A DNA stretch of 64,000 nucleotides, taken from contig NZ_QLTA01000025.1 in assembly GCF_003269065.1 (NCBI RefSeq), forward strand, positions 1 to 64,000, read 5' to 3'. Under the pieces are notes generated by a model, which was given only the letters and a program-made list of their open reading frames with translations, was not told the DNA's origin and searched no databases. The position numbers were made by a program, and so were the translations under genes. Positions 16,976-25,422 of this stretch are shown here, piece after piece (positions within the stretch are counted from its first letter, which is position 1; each line of letters starts with the position of its first letter). This stretch comes from Paracidovorax anthurii. Lineage in GTDB: Bacteria > Pseudomonadota > Gammaproteobacteria > Burkholderiales > Burkholderiaceae_C.

Positions 16976-17762
16976 GGTTTTTTGCTATTGTTTTTGTAGT
17001 TGCTGGTTGGTTACGTTCCGGGGCCGGGTCTCGGCCCGGCGGCCGAGTCACTTTCTTTCGCTTCGCCGAAAGAAAGTAACCAAAGAAAGGGCGACCCTGC
17101 TGTCTGCGACCCCTTCGCTGCGCTGCGGGGCAACCTGGGGTGCTCAGGCACGGGGTGCGCCGTGGAACTCGCTACGCGCTGCGCGCTTCGCTCGAACAAC
17201 CCCGGCGAGCTAGACAACGAAGCGGGTGTGTCCTGCGGCACACCCGCCACCCCGCGCCCTGCGCGCCCCAGGCGCATCCAGAAGGGTGGGGAGCACACGG
17301 GCCATCGCTGCGCTCGGCCCCCGATGCGCGAGCGCTGCGCGCCGCGCACCAGGCCGAGCGAAGCAACGGCCCGTATCGCCTCAGGGCCGAGCGCAGCGAT
17401 GGCCCGTATGGATGGAGGGCCGAGCAACGCGATGGCCCGTGTGGCAGCCTCCCTTCTGGATGCGCCGAGGAGCACAGGGCGCGGGGCGCGCGGATGTGCC
17501 GCAGGACACATCCGCTTCGTGATCTGACTGGCTGCGGTTGTCCGAGCGCAGCGCGCCAGCGCGTAGCGAGTTCCGCAGCCGCGCCCCGCGACCGAGCACC
17601 GCAGGTTGCCCGCAGCGAAGCGGAGGGACGCAGACAGTAGGGTCGCCTTTTCTTTGCCTACTTTCTTTTGGCGAAGCAAAAGAAAGTAGGTGCGCCGCCG
17701 GGCGCAATCCCGGCCCCGGAACTTAACCCACCAGCAACTACAAAAACAATAGCAAAGAACCC
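16976..17762. repeat. ~790-bp inverted-repeat (palindromic) intergenic element
   Basis: The 833-base gap between two convergent genes is filled by two diverged copies of a ~390-bp unit in inverted orientation, centred near 17369. Both outer ends read GCTATTGTTTTTGTAGTTGC inward, followed by TTCCGGGGCCGGG, a CTTTCTTT...AAAGAAAGTA stem, then GGCGACCCT, ACTCGCTACGCGCT and CGCATCCAGAAGGG. The centre carries degenerate copies of GGGCCATCGCTGCGCTCGGC. No transposase or convincing gene is inside; open frames in it are by-products of GC bias. It may act as a bidirectional terminator or mRNA-end structure. Similar elements are, from memory, dispersed in Comamonadaceae genomes. Confidence 0.85.
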
Positions 17763-17778
17763 AACAAACACACCGACC

Positions 17779-18129
17779 TCACCCAAAAACCACAAACACC
17801 TTCCTCAACGTCTCCGTCACCTCCCACACCCCCCTCGTATCCTCCGGAAAAAACAACGTATCCCCCGCCCGGATCGCCCGCGCCTCCCCGCCCGTCGGCG
17901 TGAACGTGCAAGCCCCCGACAGGATGTGCATCACCTCCGCCTGCACCAGTTGCCGCTCGAACTTCCCCGGCGTGCACTCCCAGATCCCCGTCTTGCTCTC
18001 CCCCGCCCCGGACAGATCGACATCGATCCCGCTGAAGCGGCACGGCGGCGAGCTGAGGGGCCTGGCGGGCAGGCCCTGCTCTTCAAGGCCGGCGATGCTG
18101 ACGGTCTGGCGAAGGATGGTGATGCTCAT
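17779..18129 (-). CDS. Cupin-domain protein (DUF861/EutQ-like)
   Basis: A 116-residue single-domain cupin. The sequence SGIDVDLSGAGESKTGIWEC then PGKFERQLVQAEVMHILSGA is the strand-turn pattern of the cupin_3 family, with the E-x4-L/G-type motif in AEVMHILSGACTF and the second motif in IRAGDTLFFPEDTRGVWEV. Members bind small ligands or metals, and some act with catabolic enzymes. It starts 42 bases after the M20 amidohydrolase gene, so it is probably the last gene of a three-gene operon. The last ~40-75 codons show the same G/T-ending codon shift as the convergent gene on the other side of the palindrome. Confidence 0.8.
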   Translation of the reverse strand: MSITILRQTVSIAGLEEQGLPARPLSSPPCRFSGIDVDLSGAGESKTGIWECTPGKFERQLVQAEVMHILSGACTFTPTGGEARAIRAGDTLFFPEDTRGVWEVTETLRKVFVVFG

Positions 18130-18171
18130 GGAAGCTCCCGGAACGGACGAACAGGACGGAACGAGGCGGAA

Positions 18172-19386
18172 TCACGGCGCCGTGGCCAGCGCGCGCCGCG
18201 CCACCTCGCAGAACCAGCGCACCCCCAGCGGCAGGGCGTCGTCGTTGAAGTCGTAGCACGGGTGGTGCAGCGGGCGCTCGCCCTCGGGGCCGGGATCGGC
18301 GCGGCCCTGGCCGAGCCAGAGGTAGGCGCCGGGCCGGCGCTGGAGCATGAAGGCGAAATCCTCCGATGTAAAGGCCGGACGCGGCGCCACGCCGGCCTGC
18401 AGGCCGATGGCCGAAGCCGCCTCCAGCGCCAGCGCGGCCTCGGCGGCGGTGTTGACGGTGGCCGGGTAGTAGCGCGAATAGTCCACTGCCACCGCCGTGC
18501 CGCTCGCGAGCGCGATGCCCTCGCACGCGGCGCGCAGCGCGGCCTCGATGCGGTCCTGCGCCTCGGCGTCGAAGCTGCGCACGGTGCCGGTGATGCGCAC
18601 CTCGGCCGGCAGCACGTTGTGGCTCTGCCCGCCCTCGATGCGCGTGACCGAGAGCACGGCCGATTCGCCCGGGTCGATGCGCCGCGCGACGATGGTGTTG
18701 AGCTGCGCGACGAGCTGGCTCGCCGCCAGGATGGCGTCGGGCGTGTGGTGCGGCTGCGCGGCATGGCCGCCGCGCCCGCGCACCGTGATGTCGAAGCGGT
18801 CGGCCGCCGCCATGATGGGCCCCGGGCGCGTGCGCGCCGCGCCCAGCGGCAGGTCGGGCCAGTTGTGCAGGGCATAGACGCTGTCGCACGGGAAGCGCTC
18901 GAACAGGCCGTCCTCGATCATGCGGCGCGCGCCGCCCTGGCCTTCCTCGGCGGGCTGGAAGATGAAATGCACCGTGCCATCAATGCCGCCCGCGCGCGCC
19001 AGCTGCCGGGCCGCGCCGATCAGCATGCTGGTGTGCCCGTCGTGCCCGCAGCCGTGGTGCGCGCCCGGGTGGCGGCTGGCGTGCGCCTGCCGGCCCAGCT
19101 CCACCATGGGCAGCGCGTCCATGTCGGCGCGCAGGCCCACGCTGCGCGGGCCGGTGCCGGCGCGCAGCGTGCCCACCACGCCCGTGCCGCCGAGGCCCTC
19201 GTGCACCTGCAGGCCCAGCAGGCGCAGCGACTGCGCCACGATGCCGGCGGTGCGCCGCTCCTGGTAGGCCAGCTCGGGGTGGGCGTGCAGATCGCGCCGC
19301 AGCGCGGCGAGATCGGGCAGCAGGTCGGCCACGGGCCGGGCGATGGCTTCCAGGCCCTCCAGGGCCTCGCGGCCCCCCAGGCTCAT
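18172..19386 (-). CDS. M20D-family amidohydrolase/peptidase (hippurate/IAA-amino acid hydrolase type)
   Basis: A 404-residue zinc-dependent amidohydrolase. LRRDLHAHPELAYQE is the family start, GLRADMDALPM the first metal-binding segment, HHGCGHDGHTSMLIGAA the central His/Asp ligands, and FQPAEEGQGGARRMIEDG the catalytic Glu-Glu. The internal lid domain begins at HGCGHAAQPH-like GRGGHAAQPHHTPDAI, and TSEDFAFMLQ provides the last metal ligand. It removes the amino acid or acyl group from N-acyl amino acids. The start MSLGGREALEG overlaps the HAD stop by ATGA, indicating cotranslation. Confidence 0.9.
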   Translation of the reverse strand: MSLGGREALEGLEAIARPVADLLPDLAALRRDLHAHPELAYQERRTAGIVAQSLRLLGLQVHEGLGGTGVVGTLRAGTGPRSVGLRADMDALPMVELGRQAHASRHPGAHHGCGHDGHTSMLIGAARQLARAGGIDGTVHFIFQPAEEGQGGARRMIEDGLFERFPCDSVYALHNWPDLPLGAARTRPGPIMAAADRFDITVRGRGGHAAQPHHTPDAILAASQLVAQLNTIVARRIDPGESAVLSVTRIEGGQSHNVLPAEVRITGTVRSFDAEAQDRIEAALRAACEGIALASGTAVAVDYSRYYPATVNTAAEAALALEAASAIGLQAGVAPRPAFTSEDFAFMLQRRPGAYLWLGQGRADPGPEGERPLHHPCYDFNDDALPLGVRWFCEVARRALATAP

Positions 19387-20081
19387 TGCCCGGCCTCCAC
19401 GGCGTCGGCGAGCTGGGCCAGGGTGTGGAAGTGGTAGTCGGGCACGGTGTGCGCGGCCTCGATGGTGCCGCCCGAATCCTTCATGCCGTGGCGCCGCTCG
19501 ATCCAGCAGCTCCGGATGCCCAGCTGCCGCGCGATGCCGATGTCGTGGTACTGGCTCTGCGCCACGTGCAGGTTGTCGGCCTGGCGAAAGCCCCAGGCGG
19601 CCTCGTAGCGGCCGCGCGCATAGGCGAAGTAGCGCGCATCGGGCTTCTCGCACAGCGCGTCGTCGGCCGAGAGCAGCAGGTCGAAGGGCGAGCCGAGCGT
19701 GCGGTCGAAATGCGCGAGCGCCCAGGCCTGGGCGTTGGTCATGGTCACCAGCTTGAAGTGCCGGCGCAGGCGCTGCAGCGCCTCGGGCGCGTCGGGGAAG
19801 GCGGGCCAGCGCGGCACCGAATCGCGGAAACCCTGCGCCAGCGCGTCGCTGTCCGGCAGCCCGAGCTGCGGCGCGATCACGTGCCAGCAGCGCACGAGGT
19901 CGTCGGGGTAGGCATCGGTGTCACCGCTCTTCCTCGCCGCGCGGTAGGCCGCGAGGAAGGCCTCGTCGGTCACGGGCGAGCCGGGCACGGCCTCGCGCAG
20001 GTATGCCAGCATGCCGCCCTCGAAATCGATGAGGGTGCCGACGACGTCGAAGGTGAGGACTTTGAAGTCACGCAGGGCCAT
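19383..20081 (-). CDS. Haloacid dehalogenase-like hydrolase, type II (second paralogue)
   Basis: A 232-residue HAD protein. Motif I is TFDVVGTLIDFEGG near residue 9 with the nucleophilic Asp, motif II is LVTMTNAQAW, and the motif III lysine is in ALCEKPDARYFAYA. The C-terminal HVAQSQYHDIGIARQLGIRS carries motif IV. It differs clearly from the HAD gene at 7397 and is not a recent duplicate. The ATG at 20081 was chosen over a longer start at 20129 because the family begins MALRDFKVLTFD and a GGAG ribosome site precedes it. It heads the HAD/M20/cupin operon, divergent from the effector candidate. Confidence 0.88.
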   Translation of the reverse strand: MALRDFKVLTFDVVGTLIDFEGGMLAYLREAVPGSPVTDEAFLAAYRAARKSGDTDAYPDDLVRCWHVIAPQLGLPDSDALAQGFRDSVPRWPAFPDAPEALQRLRRHFKLVTMTNAQAWALAHFDRTLGSPFDLLLSADDALCEKPDARYFAYARGRYEAAWGFRQADNLHVAQSQYHDIGIARQLGIRSCWIERRHGMKDSGGTIEAAHTVPDYHFHTLAQLADAVEAGQ

Positions 20082-20263
20082 GGGTGAAAAACTCCTGAAG
20101 GGGACGAGGAAGGCGCGGCATGCGCGCACGCCCCGAGCTTAGGAATTTCCGCGGCCCGCGCGCCGCCGAAACACGCGGCGCAACCGCAGCACATTGCGTT
20201 TTCGCGGCGGGGGCCGCAGATTGTTCTCGCGCCGGGGGCGGCCGCGCGCCCGGGGCCGGCGGC

Positions 20264-20288
20264 TTCGCATTCCCGCCCATGGCTTCGG
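20264..20288 (+). promoter_or_regulatory. PIP box (HrpX/HrpB-type operator)
   Basis: TTCGC at 20264-20268 and TTCGG at 20284-20288 are separated by exactly 15 bases, a perfect match to the TTCGB-N15-TTCGB plant-inducible promoter bound by HrpX/HrpB. It lies 78 bases before the effector-candidate start, in the correct orientation. No clear YANNNT -10 box was found at the usual ~30-base distance. The rest of the 285-base gap 20082-20366 shows no gene. Confidence 0.72.
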
Positions 20289-20366
20289 ACGGCCACCAGC
20301 ATTCCAGAACACTTACACGAGGATCAGTAAAGCCCCCACGCCCCACCCCAGATTCAGAGCACGACC

Positions 20367-22216
20367 ATGCAGTTCCAGATCGGCCGATTCTTTCGCACCC
20401 ACCGCGGCGAGACCTCCGCCGGCTCCAGCTCCGGTTCGGGCCCGGGCACCCGCCCGGGTTCGCGCTCCTCCGCGGCCAGCGACGCGGGACGGCTGTCGGC
20501 CCTCCGGTCCCGGAACACCGGCTTGGGCAGCCCCCGCGCCATGCCGCCCCGGCAGGCGGCACCAAGTGGCGCGGACGCGCACCGGCAGGAAGACATCAAG
20601 GCGGCCATCGCCCACATGCGCGGCCGCGACGAACCGCAGCACGTCGTCCGGTCCCGGAACACCGGCTCTGGCAACCCCAGCGCCATGCCGCCCCGGCAGG
20701 CGGCACCAAGCGACGCGGACGCGCACCGGCAGGAAGACATCCAGGCGGCCATCGCCCACATGCACGGCCGCGACGAACCGCAGCATGTCGGCTCCCCACG
20801 ACAGCAGGCCGTCCCAGGACACGCCCCAGCCGCCGGCACGCAGATGCAGCCCTCCGGGGTGGTGCCGGACACCACCACGGAGCCGCGCACGCCACCCGCC
20901 CCCGACGTGGTGCCCACGTCGTCGCCGCAGGAGAGCCATGGCATGGAGGACGACTTCGACATCGACTCCATGGACGACGACAACATCGAGGCCATCATCG
21001 ATTCGCTGCGCGTCCCCGGCGGGGAGTCCACACCGATCAGCGGGGAAACCAGCGCCGCGATCACGTCGCGGCGCAGCGACACCTTCGCCCTGGGCCGGAA
21101 TGCGCCCCAAGGCGGCGACAGCTTCGCACGGGACCGCGAGGCACTGCCCCCCTTCCAACCGACACTCACAACGATCCCGGAAGAACCCGCGGAAGGTGCC
21201 TCCCCCATGCATCCGTCCATCCGGGATGCCTTCCAAGCGGGAGACGCGGAAAACGCGAAAGATCGCCGGGAAGACCAGCGGGACGTCCTGCTGGGCGCCG
21301 GATTGAGCAACCAGGAAATCGCCATCGCCCGCCACCTGGCCTCGGGCCGCGAGCACCCCGCCATCGAGGAATCGGGCGCTTCGATCAACGCATACAGAAA
21401 GGACCGACTGCCCCCGCTGCGCGAGCCTGCCTTCCACGCCCGCCGCCCGCAGCAAACCGATGCCGCCGAGACCCGGCCCCAGGGCAACCCCGCGCAGGAA
21501 ACCAGCCAACCGGCGCCGTACCAGCACTACGTGATGAGGCAGCGGCTCTCGGAAGAGAATCCCGAGGAAGTCGCGAGAATGGCCGGCCTGGACCAACTGC
21601 GGATATCGGACGGAGAGCCAGACCCCGTCCATGACCTGGCATCCGTCCGGGAGCACCCCGCCAACGGGGAGACGGATGCCTCGATGCTGAAGTACGACAG
21701 GCAAGGGCTGCCCCCGCTGCGCGACGCTCCCCTCTCCGCAGCCCAGCCACGGCAACTCGGAGCCGAGGCCTCTGCGCAGCCAGGCGGAGCCGAGACCACG
21801 TTGCCCGCGCCATCCGGACAGCCGGCCCCTGCCGCGTCGTCATCCAACGACGACTTCCAGGAGGCGCGCGATTTTCTCTCCATCCCCTCCGCGACGTCGG
21901 AAGGCAGCGCGCAACAGGAAACTACCCCCCGGCTAGCCCCGCGCGGGGCGCCAACGAGACCGCGCCGCTGCAGAGCCAGCAATCCATGCTGCACCGGTGG
22001 CTCTCCGAGCAGAACGATGAAGAGGCCGCAGCCGCAGCTGCGGCCGTGGCCACGGCCGCGGCCAACGACCTGGCCCGGCAGCGCAACCAGGCGGGGCAGC
22101 GGCCCGCCGAGCCGGAGTCGTCTCTCCAGGCCCCGGGTAACCCGCATGCCGAACGCCCCCGGGGAAAGAGCTACCTGTCGCGGTTCCTGGACACGGTGAC
22201 CCGCAGAAATCGCTGA
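20367..22216 (+). CDS. Candidate type III effector, frame broken at a C6 tract
   Basis: I do not recognise a family. The frame from MQFQIGRFFRTHRG is rich in Ser, Gly, Pro and Arg at the N-terminus and has no cysteine for about 520 residues, as in many type III effectors. It has two 48-residue repeats, an acidic stretch (residues ~193-212) and two copies of an REHPA...LPPLR motif. At 21925-21930 a run of six C breaks the frame. Uninterrupted, it runs to 22199 with an Arg/Cys-rich, non-native-looking tail. One extra C restores a 616-residue protein whose tail contains SMLHRWLSEQND, an alanine-rich helix and ends KSYLSRFLDTVTRRNR at 22216. Either the gene is decayed or phase-variable, or the base is a sequencing error. 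The PIP box upstream supports HrpX control. Confidence 0.72.
20503..20790 (+). repeat. Two tandem 144-bp in-frame repeats in the effector candidate
   Basis: Two copies 144 bases (48 codons) apart encode RSRNTGLGSPRAMPPRQAAP and RSRNTGSGNPSAMPPRQAAP, each followed by HRQEDIxAAIAHMxGRDEPQHV. DNA identity is high, pointing to a recent duplication. Confidence 0.85.
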
Positions 22217-22280
22217 CGCGGCGTGCCGGGCGCATTCCCCGCGGCCCGCCCCCCGCGCATGCGGCGGTTCACTGCGCCCA

Positions 22281-23699
22281 TCACACCCCGGCCGCCCCAT
22301 AGGGCGTGAAGCGGCTCAGGTTCTCGTCCACGTCCAGCGCGCGCCCGATGAACGGGAAGGCGCGCTGCGGGCACTGCGTGCGCTCGCAGACCTTGCAGCC
22401 CATGCCGATGGGCGTGGCCGCGCCCGGGTCGCGCAGGTCCAGGCCCTTGGCATAGACCAGGCGCGGCGCGTGGCGGATGTCGCAGCCCAGGCCGATGGAG
22501 AAGGTCTTGCGCGGGGCGCCGTACCCGCCCTGGCCGCGCGACACGGTGCGGGCGATCCACAGGTAGGCGCGCCCGTCGGGCATGCTCGCGAGCTGCGGCA
22601 GGATGCGCCCGGGCTGGGCGAATGCCTCGTACACGTTCCACAGCGGGCAGGTGCCGCCGGTGCGGCTGAAGTGGAAGTGGGTGGCCGACTGGCGCTTGGA
22701 GATGTTGCCAGCGCGGTCCACGCGCACGAAGAAGAACGGCACCCCCGGCGCCCCGGGCCGCTGCAGCGTGCTCAGGCGGTGGCACACGGTCTCGAAGCCC
22801 ACGCCGAAGCGCTGGCCCAGCAGTTCGATGTCGTAGCCCAGGCCCTCGGCGGCCTCCAGGAAGCGGCCGTAGGGCAGCAGCAGCGCGCCCGCGAAATAGT
22901 TGGCCAGGCCGATGCGGGCCAGCCGCGTGGAGGCCGCGTCGCCGCGCAGGGGCACCGCGTCGGTGAGCGATTGCAGGGCCTCGCCCAGCTCCAGCAGGGC
23001 CAGTTGGGTGGCCATCTGGAACCCCCGCTGCGCGGCGTCCAGCGTGGCGCGCAGCCGCAGGGTGCGCGTGGCGGGGTCGTAGTGCCGCTGGCCGTCCTCC
23101 GCGCCGCCGGCCACCGCCAGGTGCACCCCGTGCCGCTCCCGCAGGCGCCGCGCCAGCCAGTCCGCCAGCGCCGCGCCGCCCGCGCCCGCCTCCCCGGCCA
23201 GCGCTTCGGCCGCGCGGTCGATGCCGTCGAAATGGTTCCGGTGGGCGAAGAAGAAGTCCCGCACCGCCTCGTAGGGCATGGCATGCCCGGGCTGCGCGCC
23301 GGCGCGGTCGTCGCCCACCCGCAGGGCCATGGCCTCCAGGCGCGCCGCCGTCTCCGCGTGCCGGCGGTGCAGCGCGACCAGCGCGCGCCCCAGCGACGGC
23401 ATCTGCGCGGCCAGCTCCTGCAGCTCGGGCAGGGCGACGGGCTCGGGCGCGTCGGCCAGCGCCTCGCGCAGGGCGGCCACCAGCCGGGCCTCCTCGTCCT
23501 CCGAGAACTGCTGCACATCGACGCCCAGCGCCTGGTGGAGCCTGAGCAGCACCGCCACGGTGAGGGGCCGCTGGTTCTGCTCCAGCTGGTTGAGGTAGCT
23601 GGGCGAGAGGCCCAGCGCGTGCGCCATGGCCACCTGCGAGAGGCCGCGCTCGGCCCGCAGGCTGCGCAGGCGCACGCCCATGAAGATCTTCTTCACCAC
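22281..23699 (-). CDS. RamB/PrpR-type XRE regulator of propionate catabolism
   Basis: A 472-residue regulator of the short-chain fatty acyl (COG3800) type. Residues ~7-65 are an XRE helix-turn-helix (LRSLRAERGLSQVAMAHALG, then SPSYLNQLEQNQRPLT). The middle is the ImmA/IrrE-like domain, and the C-terminal domain has a cysteine set GLGCD...GMGCKVCERTQC resembling the Fe-S-binding cysteines of mycobacterial PrpR. It is divergent from the thioesterase-prpC-acnD-prpF genes and probably senses acyl-CoA or propionyl-CoA. The start is GTG (23699 or 23696) behind GGGAGG; an ATG at 23681 is an alternative. The gap to the divergent genes holds repeated TTCGCAA-type motifs. Confidence 0.88.
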   Translation of the reverse strand: MVKKIFMGVRLRSLRAERGLSQVAMAHALGLSPSYLNQLEQNQRPLTVAVLLRLHQALGVDVQQFSEDEEARLVAALREALADAPEPVALPELQELAAQMPSLGRALVALHRRHAETAARLEAMALRVGDDRAGAQPGHAMPYEAVRDFFFAHRNHFDGIDRAAEALAGEAGAGGAALADWLARRLRERHGVHLAVAGGAEDGQRHYDPATRTLRLRATLDAAQRGFQMATQLALLELGEALQSLTDAVPLRGDAASTRLARIGLANYFAGALLLPYGRFLEAAEGLGYDIELLGQRFGVGFETVCHRLSTLQRPGAPGVPFFFVRVDRAGNISKRQSATHFHFSRTGGTCPLWNVYEAFAQPGRILPQLASMPDGRAYLWIARTVSRGQGGYGAPRKTFSIGLGCDIRHAPRLVYAKGLDLRDPGAATPIGMGCKVCERTQCPQRAFPFIGRALDVDENLSRFTPYGAAGV

Positions 23700-23725
23700 G
23701 GCCCTCCCAGCCCCTGCCCCAAGGC

Positions 23726-23817
23726 ATTCGCAAAATTCGCAAATTCACGCTTCCAGCTTCGCAAGGATTCGCCCTTTCAGTGCTTCCCGGTGGCGCATTC
23801 TCTGCGTAAATTGCGAA
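23726..23817. promoter_or_regulatory. TTCGCAA motif array, likely RamB/PrpR operator
   Basis: The 120-base divergent gap carries two abutting ATTCGCAAA units (23726-23734 and 23735-23743), TTCGCAA at 23758-23764, ATTCGCCC at 23767-23774 and an inverted TTGCGAA at 23811-23817, directly before the thioesterase start. RamB/PrpR proteins are known to bind TTTGCAAA-like sequences. The array therefore probably controls both divergent units; this assignment is by family analogy. Confidence 0.6.
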
Positions 23818-23819
23818 GC

Positions 23820-24218
23820 ATGGCAACGCTCCACGGCACCCTTGAATCGCATGCGCTGGTCCTGCCCGCGCAGGCCAACCACCGCGGCACGCTGTTCGCC
23901 GGCCACGGCCTGCAGTGGATGAGCCAGGCCGCGTTCCTCGCCGCGCGCGGCCGCGCCGGGCGGGAGGTGGTGATGGCCGGCGTGACCGGGGTGCGGTTCA
24001 TCGCGCCGGTGCCGGTGGGCCGCCAGCTCACGCTGCGCGCCCGGGTGAGCCGCGTGGGACGCACCTCGATGACCGTGTGCGTGACCGGGCTGTCCACCGG
24101 GCCCGGCGGCGCGTGCGAGGAGGCCCTCTCGGGCGTCTTCGAGATGGTTGCCGTGGACGCGGCCGGGCGCCCCGCCGCCATCGATCCCTCTCCCCAGCCC
24201 CAGGAAACCACCGCATGA
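23820..24218 (+). CDS. Hot-dog fold acyl-CoA thioesterase
   Basis: A 132-residue acyl-CoA thioesterase of the YciA/Acot type. [20 protein letters not shown] near residue 17 is the active-site region (N-x-x-G-T-x-F-G/A-G-x-x-L), and [18 protein letters not shown] holds the second active-site strand. It would release free acids such as propionate or methylmalonate from CoA, relieving CoA trapping. It occupies the place where prpB is usually found and its stop overlaps prpC by ATGA. The upstream sequence lacks a good ribosome site and the operator array abuts the ATG, so a leaderless or very short leader transcript is possible. Confidence 0.8.
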   Translation: MATLHGTLESHALVLPAQANHRGTLFAGHGLQWMSQAAFLAARGRAGREVVMAGVTGVRFIAPVPVGRQLTLRARVSRVGRTSMTVCVTGLSTGPGGACEEALSGVFEMVAVDAAGRPAAIDPSPQPQETTA

Positions 24219-25399
24219 CCTCCGCCACGCCCACCGCCCTCGCCCCCGCCGAAGCCCCCGCGGCCGGCTTCCGGCCCAAGAAGTCCGTCGCGCTCTCGGG
24301 CGTGGCGGCCGGCAACACCGCGCTGTGCACCGTCGGCCGCACGGGCAACGACCTGCACTACCGCGGCTACGACATCCTGGACATCGCCGAGGTCTGCGAG
24401 TTCGAGGAGATCGCCCACCTGCTGGTGCACGGCAAGCTGCCCACGCGCGCCGAACTCAAGGCCTACAAGGCCCGGCTGCGGGCCCTGCGCGGCCTGCCGG
24501 CCAGCGCCCGCGAGGCGCTGGAGCGCCTGCCCGCCGGCGCGCACCCGATGGACGTGATGCGCACCGGCGTCTCGGCCCTGGGCTGCATCCTGCCCGAGAA
24601 GGAGGGCCACGCCCCCGCCGGCGCGCGCGACATCGCCGACCGGCTGCTGGCCTCGCTCGGCTCCATGCTGCTGTACTGGCACCACTGGAGCGCGCACGGC
24701 CGGCGCATCGAGGTCGATACCGACGACGACTCCATCGGCGGCCATTTCCTGCACCTGCTCCATGGCGCGGCGCCCTCCCCGGCCTGGGTGCGCGCGATGC
24801 ACACGTCCCTGAACCTCTATGCCGAGCACGAGTTCAACGCCTCCACCTTCGCGGCGCGCGTGATCGCCGGCACCGGCAGCGACATGTATTCGGCGATCGC
24901 CGGCGCCATCGGCGCGCTGCGCGGCCCCAAGCACGGCGGCGCCAACGAGGTGGCCTTCGAGATCCAGAAGCGCTACGACTCGCCCGACGAGGCCGAGGCC
25001 GACATCCGCCGCCGCGTGGAAGCCCGCGAGGTGGTGATCGGCTTCGGCCACCCGGTCTATACCGTGAGCGATCCGCGCAACGCCGTCATCAAGGGCGTGG
25101 CCCGGCGGCTGTCCGAAGAGGCGGGCTCCACCCGGATGTTCGACATCGCCGAGCGGCTGGAAACCGTGATGTGGGACGCCCGCAGGATGTTCCCCAACCT
25201 CGACTGGTTCAGCGCCGTGAGCTACCACATGATGGGCGTGCCCACCGCGATGTTCACGCCGCTCTTCGTGATCGCGCGCACCAGCGGCTGGGCCGCGCAC
25301 GTGATCGAGCAGCGCCTGGACAACAAGATCATCCGCCCCAGCGCGAACTACACCGGCCCGCAGGAGCGGCGGTTCGTGCCCATCGAGCAGCGCGGCTGA
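24215..25399 (+). CDS. prpC: 2-methylcitrate synthase
   Basis: A 394-residue citrate-synthase-family enzyme that condenses propionyl-CoA with oxaloacetate. Landmarks are [20 protein letters not shown] at the N-terminus (PrpC-specific), [13 protein letters not shown], and three catalytic residues in [13 protein letters not shown] (His), [14 protein letters not shown] (His) and [19 protein letters not shown] (Asp). It starts with an ATGA overlap on the thioesterase stop and precedes acnD by 23 bases. The first step of the 2-methylcitrate cycle in the cytosol. Confidence 0.96.
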   Translation: MTSATPTALAPAEAPAAGFRPKKSVALSGVAAGNTALCTVGRTGNDLHYRGYDILDIAEVCEFEEIAHLLVHGKLPTRAELKAYKARLRALRGLPASAREALERLPAGAHPMDVMRTGVSALGCILPEKEGHAPAGARDIADRLLASLGSMLLYWHHWSAHGRRIEVDTDDDSIGGHFLHLLHGAAPSPAWVRAMHTSLNLYAEHEFNASTFAARVIAGTGSDMYSAIAGAIGALRGPKHGGANEVAFEIQKRYDSPDEAEADIRRRVEAREVVIGFGHPVYTVSDPRNAVIKGVARRLSEEAGSTRMFDIAERLETVMWDARRMFPNLDWFSAVSYHMMGVPTAMFTPLFVIARTSGWAAHVIEQRLDNKIIRPSANYTGPQERRFVPIEQRG

Positions 25400-25422
25400 A
25401 CGCCGCCGGCCCCCCCGCCTCC

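Noticed and set aside
16976-17762. Small genes of 60-220 codons inside the palindromic element
   Set aside because: All frames are open in several registers, composition is Arg/Ala/Pro/Cys-rich, and the same frames recur in both inverted arms.
20297-20330. A -10 element for the PIP-box promoter
   Set aside because: CAGCAT at 20297 is too close to the PIP box (8 bases), and no YANNNT was found at about 30 bases.
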